A stretch of 64,000 nt of DNA, taken from [Clostridium] innocuum (GTDB taxonomy: Bacteria > Bacillota_I > Bacilli_A > Erysipelotrichales > Erysipelotrichaceae). Below, in pieces: positions 33,090 through 41,865 of the stretch. Each line of letters opens with the position of its first letter. Position 1 is the first letter of the stretch. Below the pieces are notes generated by a model. That model was not told the origin of the DNA, made no database searches, and saw nothing but the letters and a program-made list of their open reading frames with translations. Where the stretch lies: contig CP048838.1 in the NCBI GenBank assembly GCA_012317185.1, positions 4,092,001-4,156,000 on the forward strand, in the 5' to 3' direction. Both the position numbers and the translations under genes were made by a program.

Positions 33090-34778
33090 GATCATTTCTG
33101 CCATCGCATTCTGGAATGCCAGAGTTTTCTCATGAGCATTGTCCAGTGATGTTCCCTTGATACAGTAATAGAACTTGCATTTCGGCTCAGTGCCACTTGG
33201 ACGAATCGCAATCCAGCTGCCATCCTCCAGATAGTATTTCAGAACATCGGATTTTGTAAATTCGCAAAGCTCCTCTTCTTTTCCGTTTTCAATGATCTTG
33301 CTTTCCTTATAGTCTTCGAAGCGGATAACCTTCACATCGTTAATTGTTTCCACTGAAGTCTTACGCAGGGTCGCCAGAATTTCCTGAATACGCTGTGCGC
33401 CTGCCTGCCCCTCCAGCTTTAGCGATGTCTGGCTTTCCTCATAGAAGCCCAGCTCCGCATACAAATCATACAGAACATCCACCAGAGTCTTGCCCTTTGC
33501 CTTGTAGTAGCATGCCGCCTCTGCCAGCATCAGACATGCCTGCGGAGCATCCTTGTCACGCACGAACGGCTTGATCAAAGAGCCATAGCTTTCCTCATAT
33601 CCGAATACATACTGTTTCTCATTCGTAATTTCGTATTTTGCCACCTTTTCACCGATAAACTTAAATCCGGTCAGTGTCTTTTCTGTAGCAACTCCGTATT
33701 TTGTGGCGATTTTTTCTCCCAGATCACTGGTCACCACAGTATTGAACATCACCGGGTTGTTCGGCATGCGATCCTTCGCCTGCAGCTGTGAGAAGATGTA
33801 TTCAATCAATACAGCACCACTCTGATTACCGGTAAGCAGCTTGTATTCCCCGTCATGCTTTACACCAACACCCATACGGTCGGCATCCGGATCACAGACA
33901 AGGATAATATCTGCATCCTCTCGCTTCGCATATTCAATCGCAAGCTCGTAGCTTCCTGCCTCCTCCGGATTCGGTGTCGGTGTATTGGAGAAATCAGGAT
34001 CCGGAGAACACTGTTCTTCCACAGCGACAAAGTGATAGCCTGCACGTGTATACACTTCCTTCACAGGAATGTTCGCAGTTCCATGCTCCGGCGTAAAGAT
34101 TATTTTCACATCATCCTTATTGATATCCGGATTCAACTGAATGCTGAGTACATTTTTATAATACTCTTCATCCACATCCTTACCAATCACGGTAATCAGC
34201 TTTTCCTGTTCAGCGGAAGGCTCTGCCTTGATGGCAAGCTCATCCTCAACTGCATTTACTCGGTCGATAACCTGTTGTGCCAGTGCAGGCACCAGCTGAC
34301 ATCCTTTTTCATCATACAGCTTATATCCGTTGTATTCCTTCGGATTATGAGAAGCGGTAACCATGATACCTCCAAAGCAGTTAAAATGACGAACGGCGAA
34401 GCTCAGCTCCGGTGTCGGGCGAAGACTTTCAAACACATAGGATGCAATGTTGTAGGTCGCAAGCACCTTAGCGGAATCCATAGCGAATTCCTTTGACATA
34501 TGACGGTTATCATAGCCAATGGCTACCCCCCGCTTCATCGCATCTTCCCCGTTTGCGCAGATATATTCTGCAAAGCCGACATTCGCCTTGCGGATCGTAT
34601 GCAGGTTAATACGGTTTGTACCAGGTCCCAACAGACCTCTCATCCCCGCTGTACCAAATTCGATGGTTGTATAAAACGCATCGTTGATCTGACCCTCATC
34701 CATCTGTTCCAGCACTTCTTTATAAGAAGGATCCAGATTCGGATGGTTCAGCCATTTTTCATAAATATCTTTCACCAT
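33084..34778 (-). CDS. phosphoglucomutase / phosphomannomutase
   Basis: 564-residue alpha-phosphohexomutase of the PgcA type. It interconverts glucose-1-phosphate and glucose-6-phosphate, joining glycogen breakdown (GlgP) to glycolysis and supplying precursors for wall sugars. Visible are TAGMRGLLGPGTNRIN near the N-terminus, the phosphoserine loop VTASHNPKEYNGYK, the metal loop CDPDADRMGVG, the sugar-specificity loop FGYEESYG and the phosphate-binding RPSGTEPKCKFY. Start ATG 34778 has AAGGAAG upstream. It is transcribed alone from an extended -10 promoter. Confidence 0.95.
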   Translation of the reverse strand: MVKDIYEKWLNHPNLDPSYKEVLEQMDEGQINDAFYTTIEFGTAGMRGLLGPGTNRINLHTIRKANVGFAEYICANGEDAMKRGVAIGYDNRHMSKEFAMDSAKVLATYNIASYVFESLRPTPELSFAVRHFNCFGGIMVTASHNPKEYNGYKLYDEKGCQLVPALAQQVIDRVNAVEDELAIKAEPSAEQEKLITVIGKDVDEEYYKNVLSIQLNPDINKDDVKIIFTPEHGTANIPVKEVYTRAGYHFVAVEEQCSPDPDFSNTPTPNPEEAGSYELAIEYAKREDADIILVCDPDADRMGVGVKHDGEYKLLTGNQSGAVLIEYIFSQLQAKDRMPNNPVMFNTVVTSDLGEKIATKYGVATEKTLTGFKFIGEKVAKYEITNEKQYVFGYEESYGSLIKPFVRDKDAPQACLMLAEAACYYKAKGKTLVDVLYDLYAELGFYEESQTSLKLEGQAGAQRIQEILATLRKTSVETINDVKVIRFEDYKESKIIENGKEEELCEFTKSDVLKYYLEDGSWIAIRPSGTEPKCKFYYCIKGTSLDNAHEKTLAFQNAMAEMIK

Positions 34779-34811
34779 AAACTATCTTCCTTTCTGTTGA
34801 TTGCTGGTTTT

Positions 34812-34817
34812 ATTATA
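34812..34817 (-). promoter_or_regulatory. extended -10 promoter of pgm
   Basis: TGGTATAAT 34 bases upstream of the start codon, overlapped by an ACCAT/ATGGT inverted repeat on its upstream side; no clear -35. Confidence 0.5.
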
Positions 34818-34879
34818 CCATAATCTCATGGTTTTTTCTGTAAAAGTTTAGCGAATGTAAGCGATTACCACATTTTAAA

Positions 34880-35400
34880 GAGTTAAATTAAAAATTTTGC
34901 CATTCTGTACACGAATTGCATCTGATTTTTATTTGAATTTCATACAAAATAAGGAATGAAACGACTATTCGACTACTGTTTTCCTGCAAGTATTGTCTTT
35001 ACATACATGAAAAAATCCCGTTTTCGATTTATACCCTCTGTGGAAAGTTTTCATTGTACAGATGGATTTCATATGAAACAGCGCGTAACATGCACATCTT
35101 CCTTTTAATGGCGTGCTGACAGGAATATACGGATATGTCTCTGTCTCCGGCTATCATAGTTGAAGTCGAACCCCTCAGATGCTTCATATCACCTATTCTG
35201 TAAAATACAGGTATTTCCACACCGCCTATGGATACGGCTTAAGCACATTCGAATCTCTGGCAGAGACTGCGTCCTCATCGATAATAAGGATACAGGTAAG
35301 ATACATGCGGTAAAATATACCGGCATTTCACCTGAAATGATATTCCTGCATACGCACAACAGCCGTATATTGTTTTTTTAAGTGAAACCTCCATCCAATA
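34880..35400. other. 520-bp stretch with no intact gene, possible decayed coding DNA
   Basis: No frame has a ribosome site and proper start. Part of it (about 35215-35380, plus strand) gives a protein-like reading (VLIDNKDTGKIHAVKY) but is not matched to any family I know. It looks like old coding sequence rather than regulatory DNA. Confidence 0.35.
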
Positions 35401-35408
35401 CTCATATA

Positions 35409-35456
35409 CAAAAAAAGCTCCGTCCACAGTCTATCAGCAGGACTGTGCTCGGAGCC
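35409..35456 (-). terminator. terminator of ptsH
   Basis: On the minus strand GGCTCCGAGCACAGTC pairs with GACTGTGGACGGAGC (small internal bulge), followed by TTTTTTT, starting 12 bases after the HPr stop. Confidence 0.9.
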
Positions 35457-35467
35457 TTTCTCTTTTA

Positions 35468-35734
35468 TTAACCGATGATTTTCTGAGCGCGCAATACTTC
35501 TTCGATTGCAGCGATTGCAGCATCTTCGTCATCACCATTGCAGGAAATAGTAATTTCAGACTGCGTAGGGATTCCCAGTGACATTACACCCATGATGGAT
35601 TTCATGTTTACTTCACGGCCCTTGAAAGACACGTTAACTTCACATTTGAATTTGCTTGCAGCGTTCACAGCAACAGTTGCCGGACGTGCGTGTAATCCAA
35701 CTGGGTCAATAACAGATACAGTGATTTGTTTCAT
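35468..35734 (-). CDS. ptsH: phosphocarrier protein HPr
   Basis: 88 residues. The phosphotransfer site GLHARPA carries His15 and the regulatory Ser46 site is MKSIMGVMSLG, as in HPr that HPrK phosphorylates in Firmicutes. It relays phosphate from EI to sugar-specific EIIs and, as P-Ser-HPr, acts with CcpA in carbon repression. There is no ptsI next to it, unlike many relatives. It lies 37 bases after the DUF523 gene, so readthrough is possible. AGGAGGAAT precedes the ATG. Confidence 0.97.
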   Translation of the reverse strand: MKQITVSVIDPVGLHARPATVAVNAASKFKCEVNVSFKGREVNMKSIMGVMSLGIPTQSEITISCNGDDEDAAIAAIEEVLRAQKIIG

Positions 35735-35771
35735 TTTATATTCCTCCTATTAAACAACTTTTTTACATATC

Positions 35772-36311
35772 CTATTTTAAACCATTTTGATACCACTTAC
35801 AATCTTTAATTCGTTTTTTTTCGAGAAAAATTGCTTTTCCCATGGGTTTTCCATGCATTTCTAAGCCTTTTGTAGAAAGCGGCTTCACTTCTTCCAAAAA
35901 TTCCCCGCAGGTCATTACCGGGATTCCCTCATCCAGCAGCAAACGTGCAAACATTCCATCGCCCTCCACCAGCCGGTTTTGAAAGCTTCCATCATAAATG
36001 ATTCCCTTTCCGCAGCTTGGACTACGCGGCTGTAAAATGACCAGATCCGGCTGAAACTCACGTATCTGTGCCAGTGCCAGCGCTGCTCCCTTTTTAAACT
36101 GCGCAGTTACATCCTCACCTTCTGTATTCATGATGTACTCCCCCGATATCTCCGCACAAGCTCTTGGAGTAGGAAGACCACCCAGCACCTCGGGACACAC
36201 CTGCAGCACCTCATGCTCCTTCAGATAATCGATCAATTCCGAGGAAGCATTATTTCCGCCATTATATTTACAATTTACTCCCAGCAAGCAGCTGCTTACA
36301 GCATATTTCAT
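35772..36311 (-). CDS. DUF523 (YbbK-like) family protein
   Basis: 179-residue protein with the DUF523 pattern of conserved cysteines and short motifs: SCLLGVNCKYNGG at the N-terminus, CPEVLGGLPTPRACAE and QPRSPSCGKGIIYDG. The cysteines suggest metal or cluster binding, but the family has no proven reaction. No signal peptide is present. Start ATG 36311 follows AGGAGGGG. A DUF1722 partner domain found in some relatives is absent. Confidence 0.9.
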   Translation of the reverse strand: MKYAVSSCLLGVNCKYNGGNNASSELIDYLKEHEVLQVCPEVLGGLPTPRACAEISGEYIMNTEGEDVTAQFKKGAALALAQIREFQPDLVILQPRSPSCGKGIIYDGSFQNRLVEGDGMFARLLLDEGIPVMTCGEFLEEVKPLSTKGLEMHGKPMGKAIFLEKKRIKDCKWYQNGLK

Positions 36312-36744
36312 TCCTTACCCCTCCTGTTTATTCAATGTATTTAAATAATGAATGTAGCCTTTTCTTATTTTCTATAAAGAAAACAGCACACCTACATCTC
36401 TATACATTCTATCATAAACCATCCAGTGACACATACAAATGTTTGTGTATCACATAAAATTCAATCCTCTCAATATCGATTCGCTTTCGCATATCATCAT
36501 GAAACAAACTATAAAACCATAATTGGCAGCTTCCTTTCACATTCTATCATCATTCCCACGCATATCCGGATAGGAACCATATGTTTAAACTCCCTCTTTT
36601 CTCCCACGCTTTGAGCGCAGGCGCAGGCATTGCCTAACAGTTGTTTCAATTTACTGATTTCATCACAAACTGGATTTTATTTCACACATCCCTATCGACG
36701 ATTTTAAGCGCATCTGTATATTCACCCAGACGAGCTTGTAACAC
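36312..36744. other. 430-bp AT-rich gap, no gene seen
   Basis: Lies between DUF523 and the terminator of the gamma-glutamylcyclotransferase gene. I found no promoter of quality, hairpin or supported reading frame. Confidence 0.5.
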
Positions 36745-36778
36745 AAAAAAGCCGCCTGCACAGATTACAGTACGGCTT
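36745..36778 (-). terminator. terminator of the 5-oxoproline operon
   Basis: On the minus strand AAGCCG and CGGCTT close a 22-nt arm with its own weak pairing, followed by TTTTTG; located seven bases after the last gene's stop codon. Confidence 0.8.
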
Positions 36779-36784
36779 CCTGTA

Positions 36785-37195
36785 TTAGTTTGCTTTTGCC
36801 TTGCAATAGGCTGTAAAATCATGCTCCTGTATAATTTCATCCAAAAGCTCGCGGTTCCCCGGCCTCTCCACATGATACCAGTAGACAGGCAATATATCCA
36901 GCTGTGTGCCCTGTTCGTCCAGTATCTGCGTGTTTATTTTCTCATATTCATTTTCCGAACTACCAGGCACATATTCCTCCAGTGCATCAACCGCACGGGC
37001 TGCCGCTTCATCCACCTCATAGATTTCTCCAAGAATTCTGGAATTCCCCGGAAGCAGTGCCGGGTATGAGCGTTCCTTTAGGGAATACAGTTCCCCAATG
37101 ACATAGCCATAGCCTAAAAACCGACTCTTCCCCTTCAAATAAAGCTCATAATTATACAATCCCATTCGCAGGGATCCATAAACGAACAGCTTCAT
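36785..37195 (-). CDS. gamma-glutamylcyclotransferase family protein
   Basis: 136 residues of the GGCT/AIG2-like fold, with the start motif LFVYGSLRMGLYNYE (YGSL substrate loop) and a Glu (VDALEEYVPG) in the usual catalytic position. The family converts gamma-glutamyl compounds to 5-oxoproline. Start ATG 37195 overlaps the end of pcp by one base gap (TAG-A-ATG), so it is probably translated by coupling; AGGAGG lies further upstream within pcp. Being last in an operon with pyroglutamyl peptidase and DUF969/DUF979 supports a 5-oxoproline link. Confidence 0.85.
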   Translation of the reverse strand: MKLFVYGSLRMGLYNYELYLKGKSRFLGYGYVIGELYSLKERSYPALLPGNSRILGEIYEVDEAAARAVDALEEYVPGSSENEYEKINTQILDEQGTQLDILPVYWYHVERPGNRELLDEIIQEHDFTAYCKAKAN

Positions 37196-37196
37196 T

Positions 37197-37838
37197 CTAA
37201 CAGATGGTGCCTCCTGTCGTTTTGACATCCGCTTCATTATGAATCATTGCGGAAATAGCACAGGTTAACCCCTTAACGATAACCTCCAGCGCCATGCTCG
37301 GCTGTCCCGGCTTGTCCACCACCTGCTGTGGAAGATACGGAATATGGATAAATCCGCTTTTCTTGCCGGCAAATTCCTTTTCAATCATATAGCGCACACC
37401 ATAAAGCACATGGTTGCATACAAAGGTTCCCGCACTGTTTGATATAGAGGCAGGTATCTTGTTTTTGCGTATCTCATTCACCATTGCCTTGATTGGCAGG
37501 TTGGAGAAATAGGCAGCATCACCATCCGCAAACACAGGCTCATCAATGGGCTGATTGCCTTCATTGTCCGTGATACGGCAGTCATCGATATTGATACCGA
37601 CACGCTCCACGGTAAGATCACTGCGGCCACCTGCCTGTCCGATCGATAGAATCATATCCGGATCATGCTTCTGAATAGCTTCACGAATCACCTGCAAAGA
37701 CTTATGAACGACAGTAGGTATTTCCAACTTGATAATCTCTGCGCCCTCTATCGTAGCTGGCAGCAGCTTCACTGACTCAATAGCGGGATTTATCGGTTCT
37801 CCGCCAAACGGATCAAATCCGGTCACTAATATTTTCAT
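37197..37838 (-). CDS. pcp: pyrrolidone-carboxylate (pyroglutamyl) peptidase
   Basis: 213-residue C15 cysteine peptidase, full length. It removes N-terminal 5-oxoproline from peptides. The catalytic triad is visible as Glu78 (LTVERVGIN), Cys141 (GTFVCNHVLYG) and His165 (GFIHIPYLP). It is cytoplasmic, with no signal peptide. It lies 15 bases after the DUF979 gene and adjacent to gamma-glutamylcyclotransferase. Start ATG 37838 follows AAAGGAAG. Confidence 0.97.
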   Translation of the reverse strand: MKILVTGFDPFGGEPINPAIESVKLLPATIEGAEIIKLEIPTVVHKSLQVIREAIQKHDPDMILSIGQAGGRSDLTVERVGINIDDCRITDNEGNQPIDEPVFADGDAAYFSNLPIKAMVNEIRKNKIPASISNSAGTFVCNHVLYGVRYMIEKEFAGKKSGFIHIPYLPQQVVDKPGQPSMALEVIVKGLTCAISAMIHNEADVKTTGGTIC

Positions 37839-37853
37839 AAACAGCTTCCTTTC

Positions 37854-38789
37854 CTAGAACGCCAGCAACAGCATCAGTACGATGTGTACGACGATCATTG
37901 CGAATGCCATCGGTGCCTGTGCCCGAATGACAGTCCATTTATTTCTTGTTTCCAAAACAGCCGTTGGCACAATATTGAAATTGGCAGCCATCGGTGTTAA
38001 TAAGGTACCACAAAATCCGCAGGTCATACCAAGTGCTCCGACAACAACCGGGTTTCCGCCCTGTGCAATGACAAAGGGAATACCGATTCCCAGAGTAATG
38101 ACAGAGAATGCCGCAAATGCATTTCCCATAATCATCGTGAATATTACCATGCCAAGGCAGTAGATAATGACTCCGATCAGAATATTGCCGCTTGGTACGA
38201 CACTGGATATCATTGTGGAAATCACATCACCGACACCGGCTTCGGTAAACAGGGTACCCAAAGCGCCCAAAAGCTGTGGCAAAAGACAGGATGCACCGAC
38301 CTGCATCAGCTGCTTGGTTGTATTTTCACGCGTTTCATTTACCTTTGGACGGCAGATGATAACCGCCAGAACAAAGGATACCAGACAGGCGATTCCAACC
38401 ATAACGGCACCATCCAGCGCAGCGCTGTCGATTCTGACAAACGACATCACCAACGCCATCAGACCAACTGTCACGGCCGGAAGGAATATCCAGCTTTTAA
38501 TCCGTCTGCTTTCTTTTTCCTTTTCCTCAACACTGACATCCCGGAAGGTACCGATACGTACCTGTCCGCTAACTGTTAAAATCCCCATAACCACAAGGAT
38601 TCCTCCGGTGATCGTACTCGGAATCCATTTTCCAAGGATGAAGATCACACCGACAAGCACCCAGAACAGCGCTGTCCCGTATTTTGCCTTATCATTCTTC
38701 TGGAATGCCCGCCAGCCGGCATCCAGACAAACCAGTCCGCATAATGCATAAAATATTTCCGGAGCGATATTAGTCAGAAAATCAGTCAT
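37854..38789 (-). CDS. DUF979 family membrane protein
   Basis: 311-residue integral membrane protein with about nine helices. It is found in bacteria next to DUF969 and pcp and is thought to be one half of a two-protein transporter. Helix-rich segments include GAVMVGIACLVSFVLAVIIC and GALGMTCGFCGTLLTPMAANFN, the latter resembling the re-entrant loops of ion-coupled transporters. The start at ATG 38789 has AGGTG upstream and overlaps the DUF969 gene by eight bases. A 5-oxoproline or peptide transport role is inferred from context. Confidence 0.88.
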   Translation of the reverse strand: MTDFLTNIAPEIFYALCGLVCLDAGWRAFQKNDKAKYGTALFWVLVGVIFILGKWIPSTITGGILVVMGILTVSGQVRIGTFRDVSVEEKEKESRRIKSWIFLPAVTVGLMALVMSFVRIDSAALDGAVMVGIACLVSFVLAVIICRPKVNETRENTTKQLMQVGASCLLPQLLGALGTLFTEAGVGDVISTMISSVVPSGNILIGVIIYCLGMVIFTMIMGNAFAAFSVITLGIGIPFVIAQGGNPVVVGALGMTCGFCGTLLTPMAANFNIVPTAVLETRNKWTVIRAQAPMAFAMIVVHIVLMLLLAF

Positions 38790-39459
38790 GACGAGCACCT
38801 GCCTTTTTTACCTTACGGTCAAACAGGAAAACCTGCAGGAATGTAAATACCACGGTAATAACCATAACCGGAATACTGGCCATCGCAATACTTGGCAGTG
38901 TAACCTCCTTGTACATGGAAAGTGTTCCCTGAATCAGCACAACACCGCTTGCCGCCGCAAAGCAGTTCTGTGCAAAGAAGTTACCGAAGTTTTCCACAGC
39001 TGCCGCATGTCCCTTCAGCTCCTCCACCTCATTTTCACTCAGGTCACTCTGCTTACTCACCTTTGCCGCAGCCTCTGACATTGGCAGAATCAGCGGACGG
39101 ACAAACTGAACATGTCCTCCGATCCGCACATTGAATGCACTGGCAGCAGTACGAACAAGCATATAGATTGCCAACACCTTTCCTGCGGATGCATTTTTTA
39201 TTTTTCCTATCAAATATGCCGCACGTTCCTTCAGCCCGTATCGCTCAATAATCGCGATTACCGGGAAGATAATCAGGAAGATCGACATCAGACGATTGCT
39301 AACAAAAGACTCTCCCAGAATGGAAAGAATATGTGGAATATCCATTCCTGCAACAATTCCTGTCACCAGACCAGCCAGCAGAACAGTTGCGAGTACATCG
39401 AACTTCAGTGCGAAGCCGAGAACGATGATTACGATTCCAATCAATTTCAAGTATTCCAT
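38782..39459 (-). CDS. DUF969 family membrane protein
   Basis: 225-residue membrane protein with about six helices, first gene of the operon. It has VIAIIERYGLKERAAYLIGK and RTAASAFNVRIGGHVQFVRPLILP, conserved in DUF969. Together with DUF979 it resembles a split citrate-type (gluconate/anion) permease. It precedes DUF979, pcp and the cyclotransferase, so the pair probably carries 5-oxoproline or a related small acid; the substrate is not proven. Start ATG 39459 follows AGAGAGGAG. Confidence 0.87.
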   Translation of the reverse strand: MEYLKLIGIVIIVLGFALKFDVLATVLLAGLVTGIVAGMDIPHILSILGESFVSNRLMSIFLIIFPVIAIIERYGLKERAAYLIGKIKNASAGKVLAIYMLVRTAASAFNVRIGGHVQFVRPLILPMSEAAAKVSKQSDLSENEVEELKGHAAAVENFGNFFAQNCFAAASGVVLIQGTLSMYKEVTLPSIAMASIPVMVITVVFTFLQVFLFDRKVKKAGARHD

Positions 39460-39483
39460 AATAAACTCCTCTCTATCATGGGG

Positions 39484-39512
39484 ATTTTATCATTAACGGT
39501 AAAAAGTCGCAA
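39484..39512 (-). promoter_or_regulatory. promoter of the DUF969-DUF979-pcp operon
   Basis: Minus-strand TTGCGA, 17-bp spacer, TAAAAT, 25 bases before the start codon. Confidence 0.6.
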
Positions 39513-39607
39513 TCATTTTCTTACAAAATTTTATGAATTATTTTCACATTTTACCTGAAAAAGAGCTTCAGGCTTCCATTTTTTATTGAAATAAGCCAGC
39601 ATTTACC

Positions 39608-40354
39608 TTATTTTCGTTTCACAAACACAAGCTCCTGTGCCTTGGATAATTCCTTTTGATATGCATAGCCGTCCGCATGAAAAGCGATAAGCTCCTCTGC
39701 GGTGGATATACGCTGTGTGATGATCCAGTTAACCATTGCGCCTCTTGCCATCTTCACCTGCGTGGATTCTGTTTTCAGTCTGCCCGCTTTCTCTATAAGA
39801 AATGTCACTGTATAGGTAGATTCTTCGCACAGATAAGGGTACACCGCTTTTGAATATTCCTTACTGGCAAGATTGATGATACAGGGCTTTTCGCCTTCCT
39901 CCTGCAAGAGGAAATGCGCAAGACGATCCCCCCAGTACGCATACAGATCCCTGCATTCACCGATCGGCAAACGTGTCTGCATTTCCAGACGATAGGGCTG
40001 GATGGCATCCATGGGACGTAGGACACCATACATACCGGACAGTATTCGTATACAGTCCTGTGCATAGGCGGCATCCTCCTGTGAAAAATTCTCCACCCCC
40101 ATATGCTTGAACTGCAGTCCGTTATATGTATACAGCGCGGGTGAGCCTGCAAGAGAAAACGTCATGTTCTGATACCGCTGTACATTCTCCACAGCTATTT
40201 TCTCATTTATTTTCATCAGGGTACGCAGCTCATCAGCGGGGAGCTGCTTCAGCCTTTCACATATAACTTCACTGTCGTTGATGAAGTGTGGAAGCTGCAG
40301 CGGTTCTCTGTTTACCGGCTTCATCTGCTTGGTTGGTGATAACATTATTTTCAT
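39608..40354 (-). CDS. yaaA: YaaA family peroxide-stress protein
   Basis: 248-residue YaaA (former DUF328/UPF0246) protein. It has MLSPTKQM at the N-terminus, ALYTYNGLQFKHMG, LSGMYGVLRPMDAIQPYRLEM and IINLASKEYSKAV. Family members lower free iron during hydrogen peroxide stress and have a helix-hairpin-helix type DNA-binding fold. Start ATG 40354 follows GAGGAAG. It stands alone, with an extended -10 promoter upstream (40380-40385). Confidence 0.93.
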   Translation of the reverse strand: MKIMLSPTKQMKPVNREPLQLPHFINDSEVICERLKQLPADELRTLMKINEKIAVENVQRYQNMTFSLAGSPALYTYNGLQFKHMGVENFSQEDAAYAQDCIRILSGMYGVLRPMDAIQPYRLEMQTRLPIGECRDLYAYWGDRLAHFLLQEEGEKPCIINLASKEYSKAVYPYLCEESTYTVTFLIEKAGRLKTESTQVKMARGAMVNWIITQRISTAEELIAFHADGYAYQKELSKAQELVFVKRK

Positions 40355-40379
40355 ACTATCTTCCTCATTTCTCCTGTCT

Positions 40380-40385
40380 ATTATA
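40380..40385 (-). promoter_or_regulatory. extended -10 promoter of yaaA
   Basis: TGCTATAAT 26 bases upstream of the start codon. The remaining 280 bases up to 40665 hold no gene or structure that I can support. Confidence 0.5.
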
Positions 40386-40665
40386 GCAGAGAGAGCTGCT
40401 TTGCGGCATTGATTTGCATGTTCATATCCGATTTCATTCCTAATGATTTTATAGCCGCTCTTTGAAGAATGATATCCCTGAAAGAAGAATCAAAAGCATA
40501 CAGCTACCGAAAGGTTTCTTTACCATACAATATGAAGTTGATAAAGCCGTAAAAACCGAAAAAAAGAAATAAAGTTCCTGCATGCGAAGGAAATCTATTT
40601 CTTCATGGTTTATAATGTACACCGGTATTTCAAAGTATGTTAGAATCAGCTTTACAGCACCGCTT

Positions 40666-41850
40666 CTAGATCATGTCCTCGCTTTGTTCTGGCAGGTCCT
40701 CACTCACCGGTAGTTCCACGCTGCTGTTTTCCCTTTTCAAGCGTACTCTGCGATTCATTTCCTCACGCAGCAGAGAATAGATAACAGAGAAGGTTGGCAG
40801 TCCCAGCAGCATACCCGCAAAGCCAAACAAGCCGCCGCCAACTGTGATCGCAAACAATACCCAAAGGCCGGAAAGCCCCACACTTGTTCCAACGACACGC
40901 GGATAGATCAGATTGGATTCAAACTGCTGCAGACAGATGCCGAATATGACAAAGAACACCCCTTGCAGAGGATTGACGAATGCGACCAGCAGGGCACACA
41001 GAACAACACCGAAGATCGCTCCGAAAATCGGTATGATGTTGGTACAGCCGATAATCACACCCAGGATCGGTGCATATGGGAAGCCTAACACCAGGCAGCC
41101 GATATAGCACAAAACACCGATAATCACCGCTTCCACCAGCTGCCCGGTGATAAAGGCGGAAAAGGTTGTGTTGGTAAGATGAGCGACCCGCAGCACAAAC
41201 GCATTCGCTCTGTTGGATGTAAAGGCATAGAGAAAGCGATGAGACTGTTCCAGCAGCTTATCCTTAGATACCGTCAGATAAACCGCAATAACCAGTGCCA
41301 TAAATACATTGGCCAGACTGCTCGCAAAGCCGCTTGCCATGGTAAGCAGATGCGGTATTCCGTTTTTCAGAAGACTCACCAGAGTGTCCTGCAGCTGTGC
41401 GGAATAGGTGTCCACCTGCTTGAGAACATCCTGTGGTATCTGCTGTTTCTCGATCATACTGGTAATCGTTTTCTGTGCATCCTCAATATATCCCGGCAGT
41501 GAATTCGCCAGTGAGGCAATGCTTTCAATCACCTGCGGCATCACAATGCGTACAATAAAAGCGAGAATACCGAAAATAATTAACATGGAGCATACAGCGG
41601 CGAGCGCCTTTTTCCACCTTCCCAGATTGTCCGGAAGCTTTTTCAGGAAAAATTTCATAGGGATGTTGAAAACAAACGCCATCATGATGCCATAGATAAA
41701 CGGACGCAGCATACCGATGATCATAGACACCGTATCAAACACCTCATTCAGATGCAGCATGATCCAGATTAACGCTATCGTATAGGTAATCAGAAACAAT
41801 ACGTGCTTCAGCGTCAGCCGGTTGATTTTCTTATTTTTTTCAGTGAACAT
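40666..41850 (-). CDS. AI-2E family transporter / PerM-like membrane protein
   Basis: 394 residues with about eight helices and the family core: an N-terminal helix pair (HVLFLITYTIALIWIML), the conserved RPFIYGIMMAFVFNIPM, a long cytoplasmic helical region, then PYAPILGVIIGCTNIIPIFG, a signature of the AI-2E transporter group. Members export small compounds or ions; autoinducer-2 is only one case. It follows uvrB by 15 bases, so it belongs to the ctpA-uvrB transcript. The polar C-terminal 40 residues are acidic. Start ATG 41850 follows AAAGGGG. Confidence 0.88.
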   Translation of the reverse strand: MFTEKNKKINRLTLKHVLFLITYTIALIWIMLHLNEVFDTVSMIIGMLRPFIYGIMMAFVFNIPMKFFLKKLPDNLGRWKKALAAVCSMLIIFGILAFIVRIVMPQVIESIASLANSLPGYIEDAQKTITSMIEKQQIPQDVLKQVDTYSAQLQDTLVSLLKNGIPHLLTMASGFASSLANVFMALVIAVYLTVSKDKLLEQSHRFLYAFTSNRANAFVLRVAHLTNTTFSAFITGQLVEAVIIGVLCYIGCLVLGFPYAPILGVIIGCTNIIPIFGAIFGVVLCALLVAFVNPLQGVFFVIFGICLQQFESNLIYPRVVGTSVGLSGLWVLFAITVGGGLFGFAGMLLGLPTFSVIYSLLREEMNRRVRLKRENSSVELPVSEDLPEQSEDMI

Positions 41851-41865
41851 AGAAGACCCCTTTCT

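Noticed and set aside
35160..35381. 73-codon plus-strand frame that looks protein-like
   Set aside because: No ribosome site, no match I recognise and the surrounding bases look decayed; kept only as possible remnant DNA.
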